In this document: in pieces, positions 52,128-61,620 of the stretch
How positions within the stretch are numbered: the first letter of the stretch is position 1
Layout: every line of letters starts with the position of its first letter
Source of the DNA: Pseudosulfitobacter pseudonitzschiae
Lineage (GTDB): Bacteria; Pseudomonadota; Alphaproteobacteria; Rhodobacterales; Rhodobacteraceae
DNA length: 64,000 nt
Assembly (NCBI RefSeq): GCF_002222635.1
Contig: NZ_CP022415.1
Span: 1,922,001-1,986,000, forward strand
Direction of reading: 5' to 3'
Made by a program: the position numbers and the translations under genes
Notes under the pieces: model-generated
Seen by the model: only the letters and a program-made list of their open reading frames with translations
Told to the model about the DNA's origin: nothing
Database searches by the model: none

Positions 52128-53768
52128 TCAATTGGCTTGGCGACGCAGGAAAGCAGGGATCTCGATGCGTTCCTGATCAGGATCATGTGCCTCGACCGGT
52201 TGCGGTGCGGGGCTGGCCGAGCGGCCCGATTGCACGGGCGGTTGCTGGCGCGCAGGCTGCTGTTGCGCAGGACGTTCGGCTTGCTGGCCTTCGCCGTGAC
52301 CGGTCATGCGGTTGATCAGCGTATTGATGCCAAAGCGCGGACGCTCAGGCTGGGCTGTTGCCGCAGGGGCCTGACGCGGGGTCGCCGCAGGGGCAGCCCG
52401 TTGTGCCGCAGCGCGCAAACGCGCCAGTGCTTCGGGCGACGGCGTGCCGGGGGCCGGCGCGCGCGGTGCGACGAATGTTTCGGGCTCGGCGTTCAGCGTG
52501 TCGTGTTGATGCGGCTCGAATGCGGCCACTTGCGGCTGATAGGCGGGCGGCGGCAGTTCGTCACTGTCGTCTTCGGCAAAGATATCCTCGGCCATGTCTT
52601 CGGCAGCAGCCTGCTCGGCGTTCATGTCTTCGAACAATGTCGGCTCTTGATAGGACGTATGAGCCGCAACATGCTCTTCTTCATAAACGTCTTCGACCGG
52701 CGCGGGTGCTGCAGCCACTGCGGGCGCTTCTTCCTGCGTGACCTGCGGCTTCAGCGGGGCCGACATCTTGCGACGTGGCACCGGCATTTCGGTGTTCACT
52801 TCGACGGCATCGATGCCTGTGGCAACAACGCTGACACGCATCATGCCACCCATATCGGTGTCCAGCGTCGAGCCGACGATAATATTCGCCTCGGGGTCCA
52901 CTTCCTCGCGGATGCGGTTGGCCGCTTCGTCCAGTTCGAACAGGGTCAGGTCGTGGCCGCCGGTGATGTTGATCAGAACACCCTTGGCGCCGCGCAGGCT
53001 GATTTCGTCCAGCAGCGGGTTGGCAATTGCCTTTTCCGCCGCCTGGATGGCGCGATCTTCGCCTTCGGCCTCGCCTGTGCCCATCATCGCCTTGCCCATT
53101 TCGTCCATCACGGCACGCACATCGGCAAAGTCGAGGTTGATCAGGCCCGGACGGACCATAAGGTCGGTCACGCCCTTAACGCCTTGATACAGAACATCAT
53201 CTGCCATCGAGAACGCTTCGGTGAATGTGGTTTTCTCGTTCGCCAACCGGAACAGGTTCTGGTTGGGAATGATGATCAGCGTATCGACAACCTTTTGCAG
53301 CGCCTCGACGCCGTCTTCGGCCTGACGCATCCGCTTGGCCCCTTCAAACTGAAAGGGCTTGGTCACAACGCCAACGGTCAGAACACCCAGTTCGCGGGCG
53401 GCCTGTGCAATAATCGGGGCTGCACCGGTGCCGGTGCCGCCACCCATACCTGCGGTGATAAAGCACATGTGTGCCCCCGCAAGGTGATCAACGATCTGTT
53501 CAATGCTTTCCTCGGCAGCCGCAGCGCCGACAGATGCACGCGCACCGGCGCCCAATCCTTCGGTCACCTTGATGCCCAGCTGGACGCGGTTTGCTGCGGC
53601 AGACTGCTGCAACGCTTGTGCGTCGGTGTTGGCCACAACGAAATCGACGCCGTCCAACTCTTTCTCGATCATGTTATTGACAGCATTACCACCGGCACCA
53701 CCGACCCCGAACACGGTGATCCGTGGTTTCAGTTCGTCCTGCCCCGGCAATGAGAGGTTCAATGTCAT
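52128..53768 (-). CDS. ftsZ: Cell division protein FtsZ
   Basis: FtsZ is the tubulin-like GTPase that forms the division ring. The 546-residue protein starts [10 protein letters not shown] and shows [13 protein letters not shown], the GTP signature GGGTGTG (109-115), NTDAQAL and the T7-loop region [11 protein letters not shown]. After the GTPase domain (about residue 320) a long Pro/Ala/Gln-rich linker of about 200 residues leads to the conserved C-terminal peptide [10 protein letters not shown] that binds FtsA and other partners. The long linker is normal for alphaproteobacteria. AGGCGG lies 8 bases before the ATG at 53768; an upstream in-frame start at 53864 is not favoured. Confidence 0.98.
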   Translation of the reverse strand: MTLNLSLPGQDELKPRITVFGVGGAGGNAVNNMIEKELDGVDFVVANTDAQALQQSAAANRVQLGIKVTEGLGAGARASVGAAAAEESIEQIVDHLAGAHMCFITAGMGGGTGTGAAPIIAQAARELGVLTVGVVTKPFQFEGAKRMRQAEDGVEALQKVVDTLIIIPNQNLFRLANEKTTFTEAFSMADDVLYQGVKGVTDLMVRPGLINLDFADVRAVMDEMGKAMMGTGEAEGEDRAIQAAEKAIANPLLDEISLRGAKGVLINITGGHDLTLFELDEAANRIREEVDPEANIIVGSTLDTDMGGMMRVSVVATGIDAVEVNTEMPVPRRKMSAPLKPQVTQEEAPAVAAAPAPVEDVYEEEHVAAHTSYQEPTLFEDMNAEQAAAEDMAEDIFAEDDSDELPPPAYQPQVAAFEPHQHDTLNAEPETFVAPRAPAPGTPSPEALARLRAAAQRAAPAATPRQAPAATAQPERPRFGINTLINRMTGHGEGQQAERPAQQQPARQQPPVQSGRSASPAPQPVEAHDPDQERIEIPAFLRRQAN

Positions 53769-54181
53769 CACTAATCCGCCTGTTTTGTGTGTTCCGGCCC
53801 GCATTCGCGGTGTTTTTCGTCCCAAATCTTGCTTTATCCTAAAGACTGAAGCCACGCACGTCACGTCAAAACTGGGCTACAACCCCAAAATGTTGATGTT
53901 TTTTCTGAAATAACGCGGGATTTCGCCGATCACACCGTATGATGTGGGCAAAGCAATGGCGCACCCTGCACCTAGAGGCCGCAGGCATACAAAACGCAAG
54001 CCCGTTTTGAGGGCGCCCAAAAGCCAAGGGGCGCAGTTCGATATGTCTGTTTGGCTGACTGCTCAATCTGCCGTGGGCCTCTTCGGGCCTTGACGAAATA
54101 CTACATCAGGCCGCCTGCCCGCGCCAGTCCATTCCTGCGTCCATAGGCAAAAAATGACCGGTACGGGCGGTACGCCCTGCC
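53769..54181. promoter_or_regulatory. 413-bp gap between ftsA and ftsZ
   Basis: No gene is supported here; the open frames lack family-like sequence. The gap should hold the ftsZ promoter. A short stem GGGCG-GTA-CGCCC (54165-54177) next to the ftsA stop, with a six-T run 11 bases further on the minus strand, may be a weak ftsA terminator. No clear TTAA-N7-TTAA or methylation-type GANTC cluster was seen. Confidence 0.5.
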
Positions 54182-55519
54182 CTACCAGTTGTCGCGGAAC
54201 CAACGCACTGCTCGGCGCAGCGAACGGGCGGGATAGCGGTCTGCGGGAATATCAAAATCCCACCATTCGTCCTGCGGGTGGGCGGCAAACAGCGCCAGCC
54301 CCACAGCCGAAGCAAAGCCCGGGCCAGTCGCGGCCTGCGGCAGCCCGTGTACGCGCAACGGACGGCCCAGACGCACCTGCTGGCCCAGAATTTTCGAGGC
54401 CAGCCCGTCAAGGCCGGGGATCTGGCTGCCGCCACCGGTCAGCACGATCTGCTGGCTTGGCAGGTGGTCAAAACCCGCCGCGTCCAGACGCGCGCGCACC
54501 TCTTCCAGAATTTCCTCGACCCGTGGCCGCATGATGCCGATCAGTTCGGCACGGCTGGCGGTGCGGCGGTCGTGTTCGTAATCACCGGTGTCACCGCCGA
54601 TCTCGATCATCTCGCGGTCGTCCATGCCGGTGGCATGTACCCCGCCATAAAACGTCTTGATCCGCTCTGCATTGGCCATCGGCACTTGCAGCCCCATCGA
54701 AATATCCGATGTAACGTGATCGCCGCCCATACGCACGGCATCGGCATAGATCATGTGTTTCTTGATAAAGATCGACACGCCCGTGGTGCCGCCGCCCAGA
54801 TCGATACAGGCAGCACCCAGTTCCTGTTCATCCTCGACCAGCGCCGAAATGCCAGAGACATAGGCCGACGAGGCAACGCCCGCCAGCTCCAGATCGCAAC
54901 GTTTGATGCAATGTGCCAAATGCTGCACCGCTGCGGCATCGACCGTCAGCATGTGCATGTCCACCGACAGCGTATTGCCCAACTGGCCGCGCGGGTCCGA
55001 CAGGCCCGAGCGGTGGTCCAGCGCAAAGTTCACCGGCTGCGCGTGCAGCACTTCGCGGTCGTCGCCATAATCCGGCACATCGCAACGCGCCAGCACGCGG
55101 GCCACATCCTGTTCACTGACCAGATCGCCGTCCATTTCCAGTTGCGCGTCCAGCCCATAGCTGCGCGGCTCGGCTCCGGCAAAGCAGGCAATCACGTGGT
55201 CAACGCGGATACCGGCCATCTTTTGCGCGGCTTGCAGGGCGGTGCGAATGGCGCGCTCGGTCTCGCCCATCGCGCAGATCTCGCCAAAGCGGACCCCGCG
55301 CGACCGTGTCGTCGCGGCACCGATGACACGGAACCCCGATTGACCCGCAAGCGATCCAATCTCGCCGCCTTCGTCCAGCTTGGCCGAACCGTCAAAGCGC
55401 AGAACAAGGCAGGCGATCTTGGACGATCCCACGTCCAGAATGGCCACCACGCCGCGTTGCATCGCCATTTTGCGCATGTTGCGCATGCTGCGCTGGCTGT
55501 CATAGAGGTCATTCATCAT
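54182..55519 (-). CDS. ftsA: Cell division protein FtsA
   Basis: FtsA is the actin-like ATPase that tethers FtsZ to the membrane. The 445-residue protein has VVAILDVGSSKIACLVLRF as the phosphate-1 strand, the CIDLGGGTTGVSIF phosphate-2 motif, and QIVLTGGGSQIPGL as the adenosine motif. The 1C domain lies between. The C-terminus ends RRAVRWFRDNW, an amphipathic helix suited to membrane binding. Two consecutive ATGs begin the gene (MMND). It starts one base after the ftsQ stop, so coupling is likely. Confidence 0.96.
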   Translation of the reverse strand: MMNDLYDSQRSMRNMRKMAMQRGVVAILDVGSSKIACLVLRFDGSAKLDEGGEIGSLAGQSGFRVIGAATTRSRGVRFGEICAMGETERAIRTALQAAQKMAGIRVDHVIACFAGAEPRSYGLDAQLEMDGDLVSEQDVARVLARCDVPDYGDDREVLHAQPVNFALDHRSGLSDPRGQLGNTLSVDMHMLTVDAAAVQHLAHCIKRCDLELAGVASSAYVSGISALVEDEQELGAACIDLGGGTTGVSIFIKKHMIYADAVRMGGDHVTSDISMGLQVPMANAERIKTFYGGVHATGMDDREMIEIGGDTGDYEHDRRTASRAELIGIMRPRVEEILEEVRARLDAAGFDHLPSQQIVLTGGGSQIPGLDGLASKILGQQVRLGRPLRVHGLPQAATGPGFASAVGLALFAAHPQDEWWDFDIPADRYPARSLRRAVRWFRDNW

Positions 55520-55520
55520 A

Positions 55521-56405
55521 TCACTGCCTGTCCATCTCGATTTGCCGGATACGCCACAATTCTTGTGTTGCGGCTTCGTTCATTTTTAATGTGGGACGCT
55601 GCGCAAGACGCATGTCCACCCGTGCGACATCGCGCGACAACACGTCTTGGGCGTTTTCCAATGCGATCACCCGCTCCAGCGCCCGTACGGCACCGTATTC
55701 CGGCAAAAGCACCCGTTGGTCGCGGTCCAGAACCAGATCCCAACGGCGCAGACCCACGCGCACGACACCGCGCAGACGGTTGCCCAACGGGCTTGCGGCC
55801 TCAATCAGGCTCAGCGCTTCGGTCACGGCCTTGTCGGCACCCTCACCGGCCACCAGCGGCAGATCGGGGCGCAGGTCGCGGCGGGCAATGCCCGCAACAT
55901 GGGCGCCGGTTTCGTCAATCAGGGTCAGCCCGTCGGACTGGCGCCAGACAGCAACCGGAATGCGCGGCGTCACTTCGATGTGCAGGATACCACCCGGACG
56001 GATGCGTACGCTGGCTTCCTTGACCGGATCCAACTCCGTAACGGTGTGGCGGATGTGTTCCAGATCCAGATCGAATGAGGACGCGGGGAAATCCAGCGGC
56101 AAAATTTCGCGGATGTCTTCGGCGGTTTCGGTGCTGGCGCCGTCGATGGCCATAACCTGCACCATGAACTCGGGGCGCTCTTCAATCGCGCGGCGGGCTT
56201 CGGCCACAGTATCCAGAATCGACTGGCGCCGCGCGTCGTCCGACAGATAGATCGCGCCCGCAGCGACTGCGAGGGTAAACGGCACGCCAAAGCGCAGGCC
56301 AAAGCGAAAGCCCGGCGTCAGCATCAGACGTTGCAAACGCCATGCCCAACGCGAAGGCGCGGGATCGGCCTTGGGTGTTTTGTTGCGACGGATCAGCGAT
56401 TGCAT
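55521..56405 (-). CDS. ftsQ: Cell division protein FtsQ
   Basis: FtsQ is the bitopic division protein linking early and late divisome components. The 294-residue product has a basic cytoplasmic N-terminus (MQSLIRRNKTPKADPAPSRW), one membrane helix (VPFTLAVAAGAIYLS), then a POTRA-like domain (FMVQVMAIDGAS, EDIREILPLDFP, EASVRIRPGGILHIEVTPRIPVAVWR in part) and the beta domain with VDMRLAQRPTLKM. The ATG at 56405 lies inside the ddl 3' end (13-bp overlap); an upstream in-frame frame to 56624 is within ddl and not natural. Confidence 0.93.
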   Translation of the reverse strand: MQSLIRRNKTPKADPAPSRWAWRLQRLMLTPGFRFGLRFGVPFTLAVAAGAIYLSDDARRQSILDTVAEARRAIEERPEFMVQVMAIDGASTETAEDIREILPLDFPASSFDLDLEHIRHTVTELDPVKEASVRIRPGGILHIEVTPRIPVAVWRQSDGLTLIDETGAHVAGIARRDLRPDLPLVAGEGADKAVTEALSLIEAASPLGNRLRGVVRVGLRRWDLVLDRDQRVLLPEYGAVRALERVIALENAQDVLSRDVARVDMRLAQRPTLKMNEAATQELWRIRQIEMDRQ

Positions 56406-57313
56406 GACGCGTCCTCCACCATCCAGCGGCAAAGTTTGCCAAAGGACATGCCGGTTTTTTCTGCCTGTTCGGGCGACAGCGACGTGGGCGTCATACCCGG
56501 CTGGGTGTTGGTTTCCAACAGGATCAATCCGGCGGCACCGCGTGCTTCGTCCCAACGGAAATCGGTGCGGCTGATGCCACGGCACCCCAACGCCTGATGG
56601 GCGCGCACGGCGTATTCCATACACAGATCGAAAATCTCTTGCGGTACATCGGCAGGCACCACATGCGTCGATCCGCCCGGCTTGTATTTGGCGTCATAGT
56701 CGTACCAGCCGGTTGTGATGATGTCGGTGACAGTCAGAGCGCGGTCGCCCATTACACTGGTTGTCAGCTCGCGTCCGGGCGCAAAGGTTTCAACCATCAC
56801 CTCGGCGGGCATTGTGTCTTCCAGTTGCGGCGGGCCGTTGTTGTCCAGCCCCACCAGATAGACGCCGACGGACGACCCTTCGTTGTTGGGTTTGACCACA
56901 TAGGGCGGCGACATGACGTGGCCTGCCATCACATCGGCCTTGGCACAGATCACGCTTTCGACGACGGGCAAACCGGCGGCGCGGAACACTTCCTTGCTGC
57001 GCTGCTTGTCCATCGCAAGGGCCGAAGCCAGCACGCCGGAATGTGAATAGGGCACGCCGATCCATTCCAGCAGCCCTTGCACACAACCGTCTTCGCCCCA
57101 GCGCCCGTGCAGGCAGTTGAGAACGGCATCGGGTTTGATGTCTTGTAAACGTGCAACAAGATCGGGGCCTGCATCGACCTCGACCACGTCAAATCCTTCA
57201 TCCCGCAATGCGGCGGCGCAAGCGTGTCCACTTGAGAGCGAGACCTCGCGTTCAGCCGAGGGTCCGCCCAATAGTACCGCCACTTTCGGGGGTGTCCTGC
57301 TCGACTGACCCAC
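56393..57313 (-). CDS. ddl: D-alanine--D-alanine ligase
   Basis: Ddl makes the D-Ala-D-Ala dipeptide of peptidoglycan. The 306-residue ATP-grasp enzyme has KVAVLLGGPSAEREVSLSSG at the start, LHGRWGEDGCVQGLLEWIGV, PYVVKPNNEGSSVGVYLV, and the C-terminal GLILLETNTQPGMTPTSLSP motif with metal-binding Glu and Asn. The start is a GTG at 57313 with GAGG 7 bases upstream. It lies between murB and ftsQ as in other dcw clusters and overlaps ftsQ by 13 bp. Confidence 0.97.
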   Translation of the reverse strand: MGQSSRTPPKVAVLLGGPSAEREVSLSSGHACAAALRDEGFDVVEVDAGPDLVARLQDIKPDAVLNCLHGRWGEDGCVQGLLEWIGVPYSHSGVLASALAMDKQRSKEVFRAAGLPVVESVICAKADVMAGHVMSPPYVVKPNNEGSSVGVYLVGLDNNGPPQLEDTMPAEVMVETFAPGRELTTSVMGDRALTVTDIITTGWYDYDAKYKPGGSTHVVPADVPQEIFDLCMEYAVRAHQALGCRGISRTDFRWDEARGAAGLILLETNTQPGMTPTSLSPEQAEKTGMSFGKLCRWMVEDASCNR

Positions 57314-57340
57314 CTTGGTGCCTCTGTATCCCGAGCCCTT

Positions 57341-57391
57341 TTGCGGACTCTTATCGTTATGACCTTTTGCGGCCTTGATCGTTTATTTGAT
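57341..57391. repeat. Short imperfect direct repeats between murB and ddl
   Basis: On the minus strand, ATAAACGATCAAGG-CCGCAA and ATAACGATAAGAGTCCGCAA each lead into AAGG, giving two copies of a roughly 26-base unit, with a third partial ATAACGATCAA inside the murB 3' end. CCTTTTGCGG is exactly repeated on the plus strand. The repeats lie just upstream of the ddl ribosome-binding site. Confidence 0.55.
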
Positions 57392-57393
57392 CG

Positions 57394-58353
57394 TTATTTT
57401 GGTCTTTTCGTCATCAACTTAACTGGCAAATCCGGTCGCTGTTCGCCGATGCGCATAATTTCCCACTCTAGCGTGATACCGCTGGTTGCGTAAACCTCTT
57501 TTCGCACCTTTTCACCAAGGTTTTCAAGGTCGGCGGCAGTGGCATTGCCGGTGTTGATCATGAAATTGGAGTGCTTGGGGCTCATTTGCGCGCCGCCCAA
57601 TGTGGCGCCACGCAGACCTGCGTCGTCAATGACCTTCCACGCCTTCAGGTCATGGACGTCATCCGCCTGCCCCGTCGATGAAAACCCCGCGGGGTTGCGA
57701 AAGGTCGATCCGGCGCTGCGGTCTTTGGTGGGCTGGGTCTCGTCCCGCTTTTGCAACTGCGCGGCCATGCGGGAGTGCAAGGCTGCCGGATCGTCCAATG
57801 GCGCGCGCAACGTCGCACTGACCAGCACCGAGCCCTCGGGCAAATCGCTTTGACGATAGCCGAAATTCATCTGGTCTGGCGTCAGCGTCACCACCTCGCC
57901 CGAGCGCAGAACCGCGCGCGCCGATTGGAACGCATCTGCCGTATAGCTGCCGTAGCAGCCCGCGTTCATCCGCACCGCCCCGCCGATACTGCCCGGAATG
58001 GTGCGCAAAAACGTCAGGTCAACACCCGCATCCGCCGCCTTGCGCGCCACATGCGCATCCAGCGCCGCGGCCCCCGCCGTGACGGTATCGCCCTCGACCG
58101 CAATGCCGTTAAATCCGCGCCCCAGCCGGATCACCACCGCCCGCAACCCGCCATCGCGCACAATCAGATTGCTGCCCACACCCATCGGGAACACCGCCAC
58201 ATCCGCAGGCAAGGCTGCCAGAAACTGCGCCAGATCATCCACGTCCGCAGGCTGGAACAGCCAGTCGGCAGGCCCGCCCACGCGCAGCCACGTCAGATCG
58301 CTCAGGTCGCGGTTGGGTGTCAGTTTGCCACGAACGGGCGGAAGATCGGTCAT
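57394..58353 (-). CDS. murB: UDP-N-acetylmuramate dehydrogenase (UDP-N-acetylenolpyruvoylglucosamine reductase)
   Basis: MurB is the FAD enzyme that reduces UDP-GlcNAc-enolpyruvate to UDP-MurNAc. The 319-residue protein shows the FAD-binding motifs [12 protein letters not shown] and [15 protein letters not shown], the [17 protein letters not shown] stretch, and the catalytic segment [15 protein letters not shown] with its proton-donor Ser, as in type-II MurB. It begins one base after the stop of the third small membrane protein gene. An 80-bp gap with repeats separates it from ddl. Confidence 0.97.
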   Translation of the reverse strand: MTDLPPVRGKLTPNRDLSDLTWLRVGGPADWLFQPADVDDLAQFLAALPADVAVFPMGVGSNLIVRDGGLRAVVIRLGRGFNGIAVEGDTVTAGAAALDAHVARKAADAGVDLTFLRTIPGSIGGAVRMNAGCYGSYTADAFQSARAVLRSGEVVTLTPDQMNFGYRQSDLPEGSVLVSATLRAPLDDPAALHSRMAAQLQKRDETQPTKDRSAGSTFRNPAGFSSTGQADDVHDLKAWKVIDDAGLRGATLGGAQMSPKHSNFMINTGNATAADLENLGEKVRKEVYATSGITLEWEIMRIGEQRPDLPVKLMTKRPK

Positions 58354-58354
58354 A

Positions 58355-58621
58355 TCAGGCTCGGGTATTACGGGTCAGGAAACGGTGAATGATCCATCCC
58401 ATACCAAAACAGGCGCATAGAAACAGGCCCAATGCCAGCAATGCCATCACAACCGTATTGGCATAGGGTGGCACGCCCAAAGCCAGCCACAACAAGCCCG
58501 CGGTAATGACCAGCGACAGCGGCACATAGTAAAGATACAGCCGGATATAACCGCGCAACCCCAGATACATCGCCACAGCGCCCAGTATCAACGGCGGAAC
58601 AAAGGCCGAAACCGGGATCAT
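58355..58621 (-). CDS. Small three-helix membrane protein between murC and murB (third of three)
   Basis: The 88-residue product is nearly all hydrophobic: [19 protein letters not shown], then [21 protein letters not shown], then [20 protein letters not shown], followed by a short basic tail ([10 protein letters not shown]). I do not recognise its family. Its ATG overlaps the previous stop (ATGA) and its own stop is one base before the murB ATG, so it is translationally tied on both sides. A role in the envelope is suggested only by location. Confidence 0.78.
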   Translation of the reverse strand: MIPVSAFVPPLILGAVAMYLGLRGYIRLYLYYVPLSLVITAGLLWLALGVPPYANTVVMALLALGLFLCACFGMGWIIHRFLTRNTRA

Positions 58622-58869
58622 TTCTCCAGCGTCCGGCTGCGCACCCAGCGGCCCAGATAGATCACCGGCCAGCGCAGGATCGACATGCCCGCAACCATCA
58701 CCAGCAGGCCGATCCAGGGTCCGTGTTGTGCGGTGACATAGCCAAGGATCGGGATGCCAAAGGCGATCAGCACATAGGCCACGCGCCAGTGGTAGTCGCG
58801 GCTGGGGGTCATGGCGATCAGGTTTGCGGCCAATGCCCAAAGGCAGGCAAATATCAGGGAAAGTGTCAT
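58618..58869 (-). CDS. DUF2484-type small membrane protein (second of three)
   Basis: The 83-residue protein has two to three membrane helices (LIFACLWALAANLIAM, YVLIAFGIPILGYVTA, PWIGLLVMVAGMSIL), with a short basic C-terminus ([11 protein letters not shown]). The sequence LWALAANLIAMTPSRDYHWR and the closing LRWPVIYLGRW match what I know as DUF2484, a family seen in rhodobacterial mur clusters. Function is unknown. It is joined to both neighbours by 4-bp ATGA overlaps. Confidence 0.82.
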   Translation of the reverse strand: MTLSLIFACLWALAANLIAMTPSRDYHWRVAYVLIAFGIPILGYVTAQHGPWIGLLVMVAGMSILRWPVIYLGRWVRSRTLEK

Positions 58870-59120
58870 TCTTCAGGAAGCTCCGTTCGTTGCCCCCTCA
58901 GGCGTGCATAGAAATAACGCAGCGGATTGCGAAACATCGAAACAAAGGCAGCAAATGCCAGCAGGCCCGCCCACCACGCCACCTGAAGTCCGATCGTTAC
59001 AATCAGAACCGGTGCCGCGATTAGCAGTGCAATGCCGGGAACGTATTGGCGGTGCATCGGCAACATGGCAACAGCAGCGGCGACAAAAACCCACGCCACA
59101 CTGAGCCACAGCAGTGTCAC
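58866..59120 (-). CDS. DUF2484-type small membrane protein (first of three)
   Basis: The 84-residue product starts at a GTG inside the murC stop (GTGA) and has two to three membrane helices ([49 protein letters not shown]), ending in a basic then acidic tail ([18 protein letters not shown]). Its order of helices and the closing [11 protein letters not shown] resemble the next protein's SILRWPVIYLG, so the two may be ancient paralogues in the DUF2484 group. Function is unknown. It is coupled to murC and to the next gene by 4-bp overlaps. Confidence 0.8.
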   Translation of the reverse strand: MTLLWLSVAWVFVAAAVAMLPMHRQYVPGIALLIAAPVLIVTIGLQVAWWAGLLAFAAFVSMFRNPLRYFYARLRGQRTELPEE

Positions 59121-60523
59121 GCCGCATCCTTTTGCAGCCGTTTCGGCAAGGCATTGGCCCATGTGCTGATCGTCCCTGCCCCAAGGCAGACAACCATATC
59201 ACCCGGCCCTGCGTGCGCGCGCACCAGACGTTCCAGATCATCCTCGTCTAGCACGGCAAAGGCATGGCGATGCCCGCTGCGAACCAGCCCCGCAACCAGA
59301 TCATCACGCGACGCCCCCGCAATGGGCTGTTCACCGGCGGCGTAAACCTCGGCGATGCCGACCACATCGGCGTCGTTGAAACAGGTGCAGAATTCGTCAA
59401 AGTGATGCGACAGCCGGGAATAGCGGTGCGGCTGGTGGATGGCGATTACGCGGCCTTCAGTGGCCTGACGGGCGGCACGCAGCACGGCGGCAATCTCGAC
59501 CGGATGGTGACCATAGTCGTCAATGATGGTCACACCGTTCACTTCGCCCACGCGGGTAAAGCGGCGGTTAACGCCGCCAAAATTGGCCAGCGCCTTGCGG
59601 ATTTCGGCGTTCTTCATGCCCAGATGGCGCGCCACGGCAATGGCCGACAGCGCGTTCGACACGTTGTGATCGCCGGGCATCGGCAGGGTGCAGCCTTCGA
59701 TAATGGTATCTTCGGCACGCAGGACCACGTCGAAATGGGCCACGCCGTTCTTATAGGTCAGGTTGACCGCACGCACGTCGGCCTGCGCGTTGAACCCGTA
59801 TGTGGTCACACGCCGGTCGGTCAGCTTGCCCACAAGGCTTTGCACGTCTGGATCATCGGTGCAGCACACGGCCAGCCCGTAAAACGGAATGTTGGACACA
59901 AAATCAAGAAACCCTTTGTGCAGGTTCTCTTCGGTGCCCCAATGTTCCATATGCTCGGGGTCGATGTTGGTGACGATGGCGATGGTTGCGGGCAGCCGGT
60001 TGAACGTACCGTCGCTCTCGTCCGCCTCGACGACCATCCATTCGCCCTCTCCTTTGCGGGCGTTGCTGCCATAGGCGTGGATGACGCCGCCGTTCACAAC
60101 TGTCGGATCAAACTTGCCCTCGTCCAGCAGGGCGGCCACCATCGTTGTTGTCGTCGTCTTGCCATGCGTGCCCGCGATGGCAATGTTCGATTTCAACCGC
60201 ATCAGTTCGGCCAGCATCTCGGCGCGACGCACCACAGGCAGACCGCGCGCGCGCGCAGCGTCCAGCTCGGCATTGCCCGGTTTGATCGCGGACGAGATGA
60301 CGACCACCTGCGCGCCCTCGATGTTTTCGGCGCGCTGGCCCACAAAGATATGCGCGCCCAGCTCTTCCAGACGGTCGGTGATCTTGGATGTCTTCAAATC
60401 CGAGCCCTGCACCACATAGCCGTGGTTCAACAGCACTTCGGCGATGCCCGACATGCCAATGCCGCCGATGCCGACAAAATGGATTGGGCCGACGTCGCCG
60501 GGCAGTTTAGTGGCTGCGTTCAT
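59117..60523 (-). CDS. murC: UDP-N-acetylmuramate--L-alanine ligase
   Basis: MurC adds L-alanine to UDP-MurNAc, the first step in building the peptidoglycan stem peptide. The 468-residue Mur ligase has the UDP-binding [14 protein letters not shown], the ATP-binding [13 protein letters not shown], the DESDGTF loop and the [14 protein letters not shown] motif of the C-terminal domain. It overlaps the murG stop by 4 bp at its start and the first small membrane protein at its end. The cytoplasmic enzyme acts before the lipid-linked steps of murG. Confidence 0.98.
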   Translation of the reverse strand: MNAATKLPGDVGPIHFVGIGGIGMSGIAEVLLNHGYVVQGSDLKTSKITDRLEELGAHIFVGQRAENIEGAQVVVISSAIKPGNAELDAARARGLPVVRRAEMLAELMRLKSNIAIAGTHGKTTTTTMVAALLDEGKFDPTVVNGGVIHAYGSNARKGEGEWMVVEADESDGTFNRLPATIAIVTNIDPEHMEHWGTEENLHKGFLDFVSNIPFYGLAVCCTDDPDVQSLVGKLTDRRVTTYGFNAQADVRAVNLTYKNGVAHFDVVLRAEDTIIEGCTLPMPGDHNVSNALSAIAVARHLGMKNAEIRKALANFGGVNRRFTRVGEVNGVTIIDDYGHHPVEIAAVLRAARQATEGRVIAIHQPHRYSRLSHHFDEFCTCFNDADVVGIAEVYAAGEQPIAGASRDDLVAGLVRSGHRHAFAVLDEDDLERLVRAHAGPGDMVVCLGAGTISTWANALPKRLQKDAA

Positions 60524-61620
60524 TGTTCTGTCTCTTTCCCAGCAAGCGTTTCGACCATCACGGCCAGTTCCAGTGCCGCTGCCGGTTTGGCATGGCCATG
60601 CGCGGCGGAGGCCATTTGCAATGCCCCGTTCGGATTGTCCAGAACCGCATAGATTTGTTCAGCCAAAGCGGCAGGGGTCAGCGCATCTTCGGGGATCAGG
60701 ATCGCAGCCCCCGCATCCACCAGCCCGCGCGCATTGGCGGTTTGGTGATCGCCGGTGGCGGCCGCATAGGGGATCAGGATCGACGGGCGGCCAATCACAC
60801 CGATGTCAGCCACAGACGACGCGCCAGAGCGCGAGATGACCAATTGCGCCTCGGTCATGCGGCGCGGCACATCGTCAAAAAAGGGCTGCACATCGGCGTT
60901 GATCCCCGCTTCAGCGTAATATTCGGAAACGCGCTCTTGGTCTTCTTCGCGGGCCTGATGGCTGACGCGGATGTTGCGCACCATCTCCATAGGCAATTGC
61001 GCAATTGCGGGCGGCACCACATCACTCAGGATGCGCGCACCCTGACTGCCACCGATCACCAGCAGTTCCATCGGATAGTCGCCGGGCACAATATAGCCCG
61101 CCTCGGCCCGCTCCAACACGGCGCGGCGCACGGGGTTGCCCACGTAATATCCTTCGATGCCATCGGGCAGTTCGGTGGGCCATGTGCCACAGGCCACTGC
61201 AAGAACACGTTTGGCAAAGATCTGGTTCACACGGCCCAGTACGCCGTTTTGTTCATGGATCATGCGCGGAATGCGCAGGGCCGTCGCCGCTGCCATCGCA
61301 GGGATCGACGGATAACCGCCAAAGCCGACAACAACGTCCGGCTTGTCGCGCAGCATCCTGACCACGGCAGCCACAATCCCGCCCGCAATGCGGAACGGCA
61401 CCACCGCTTTGGCCAGCAGACCACCGCGCGCAAAGGTGGCGCTGCTGATCTGTTCGATCTGGGTGGAATGGGGAAACCCGCCCGTGTAACGCGCACCGCG
61501 CGCGTCAGTCGACAGTTTGACCCGCCAGCCCCGGCGCAACATTTCTTCGGCCAACGCCTGCGCGGGGAACATGTGCCCGCCCGTGCCGCCCGCCGCGATC
61601 ATCAACAGCGGCTGTTTCAT
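60520..61620 (-). CDS. murG: Undecaprenyldiphospho-muramoylpentapeptide beta-N-acetylglucosaminyltransferase
   Basis: MurG adds GlcNAc to lipid I, making lipid II at the inner face of the membrane. The 366-residue GT28 enzyme shows the G-loop [28 protein letters not shown], the [13 protein letters not shown] loop, the [14 protein letters not shown] motif in the C-terminal domain and the [15 protein letters not shown] donor site. It overlaps both ftsW (4 bp) and murC (4 bp). Confidence 0.98.
   Translation of the reverse strand: MKQPLLMIAAGGTGGHMFPAQALAEEMLRRGWRVKLSTDARGARYTGGFPHSTQIEQISSATFARGGLLAKAVVPFRIAGGIVAAVVRMLRDKPDVVVGFGGYPSIPAMAAATALRIPRMIHEQNGVLGRVNQIFAKRVLAVACGTWPTELPDGIEGYYVGNPVRRAVLERAEAGYIVPGDYPMELLVIGGSQGARILSDVVPPAIAQLPMEMVRNIRVSHQAREEDQERVSEYYAEAGINADVQPFFDDVPRRMTEAQLVISRSGASSVADIGVIGRPSILIPYAAATGDHQTANARGLVDAGAAILIPEDALTPAALAEQIYAVLDNPNGALQMASAAHGHAKPAAALELAVMVETLAGKETEQ

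Noticed and set aside
53866-54066. A 66-codon minus-strand frame between ftsA and ftsZ
   Set aside because: It is Cys/His/Arg-rich with no ribosome-binding site and no coherent secondary-structure pattern.
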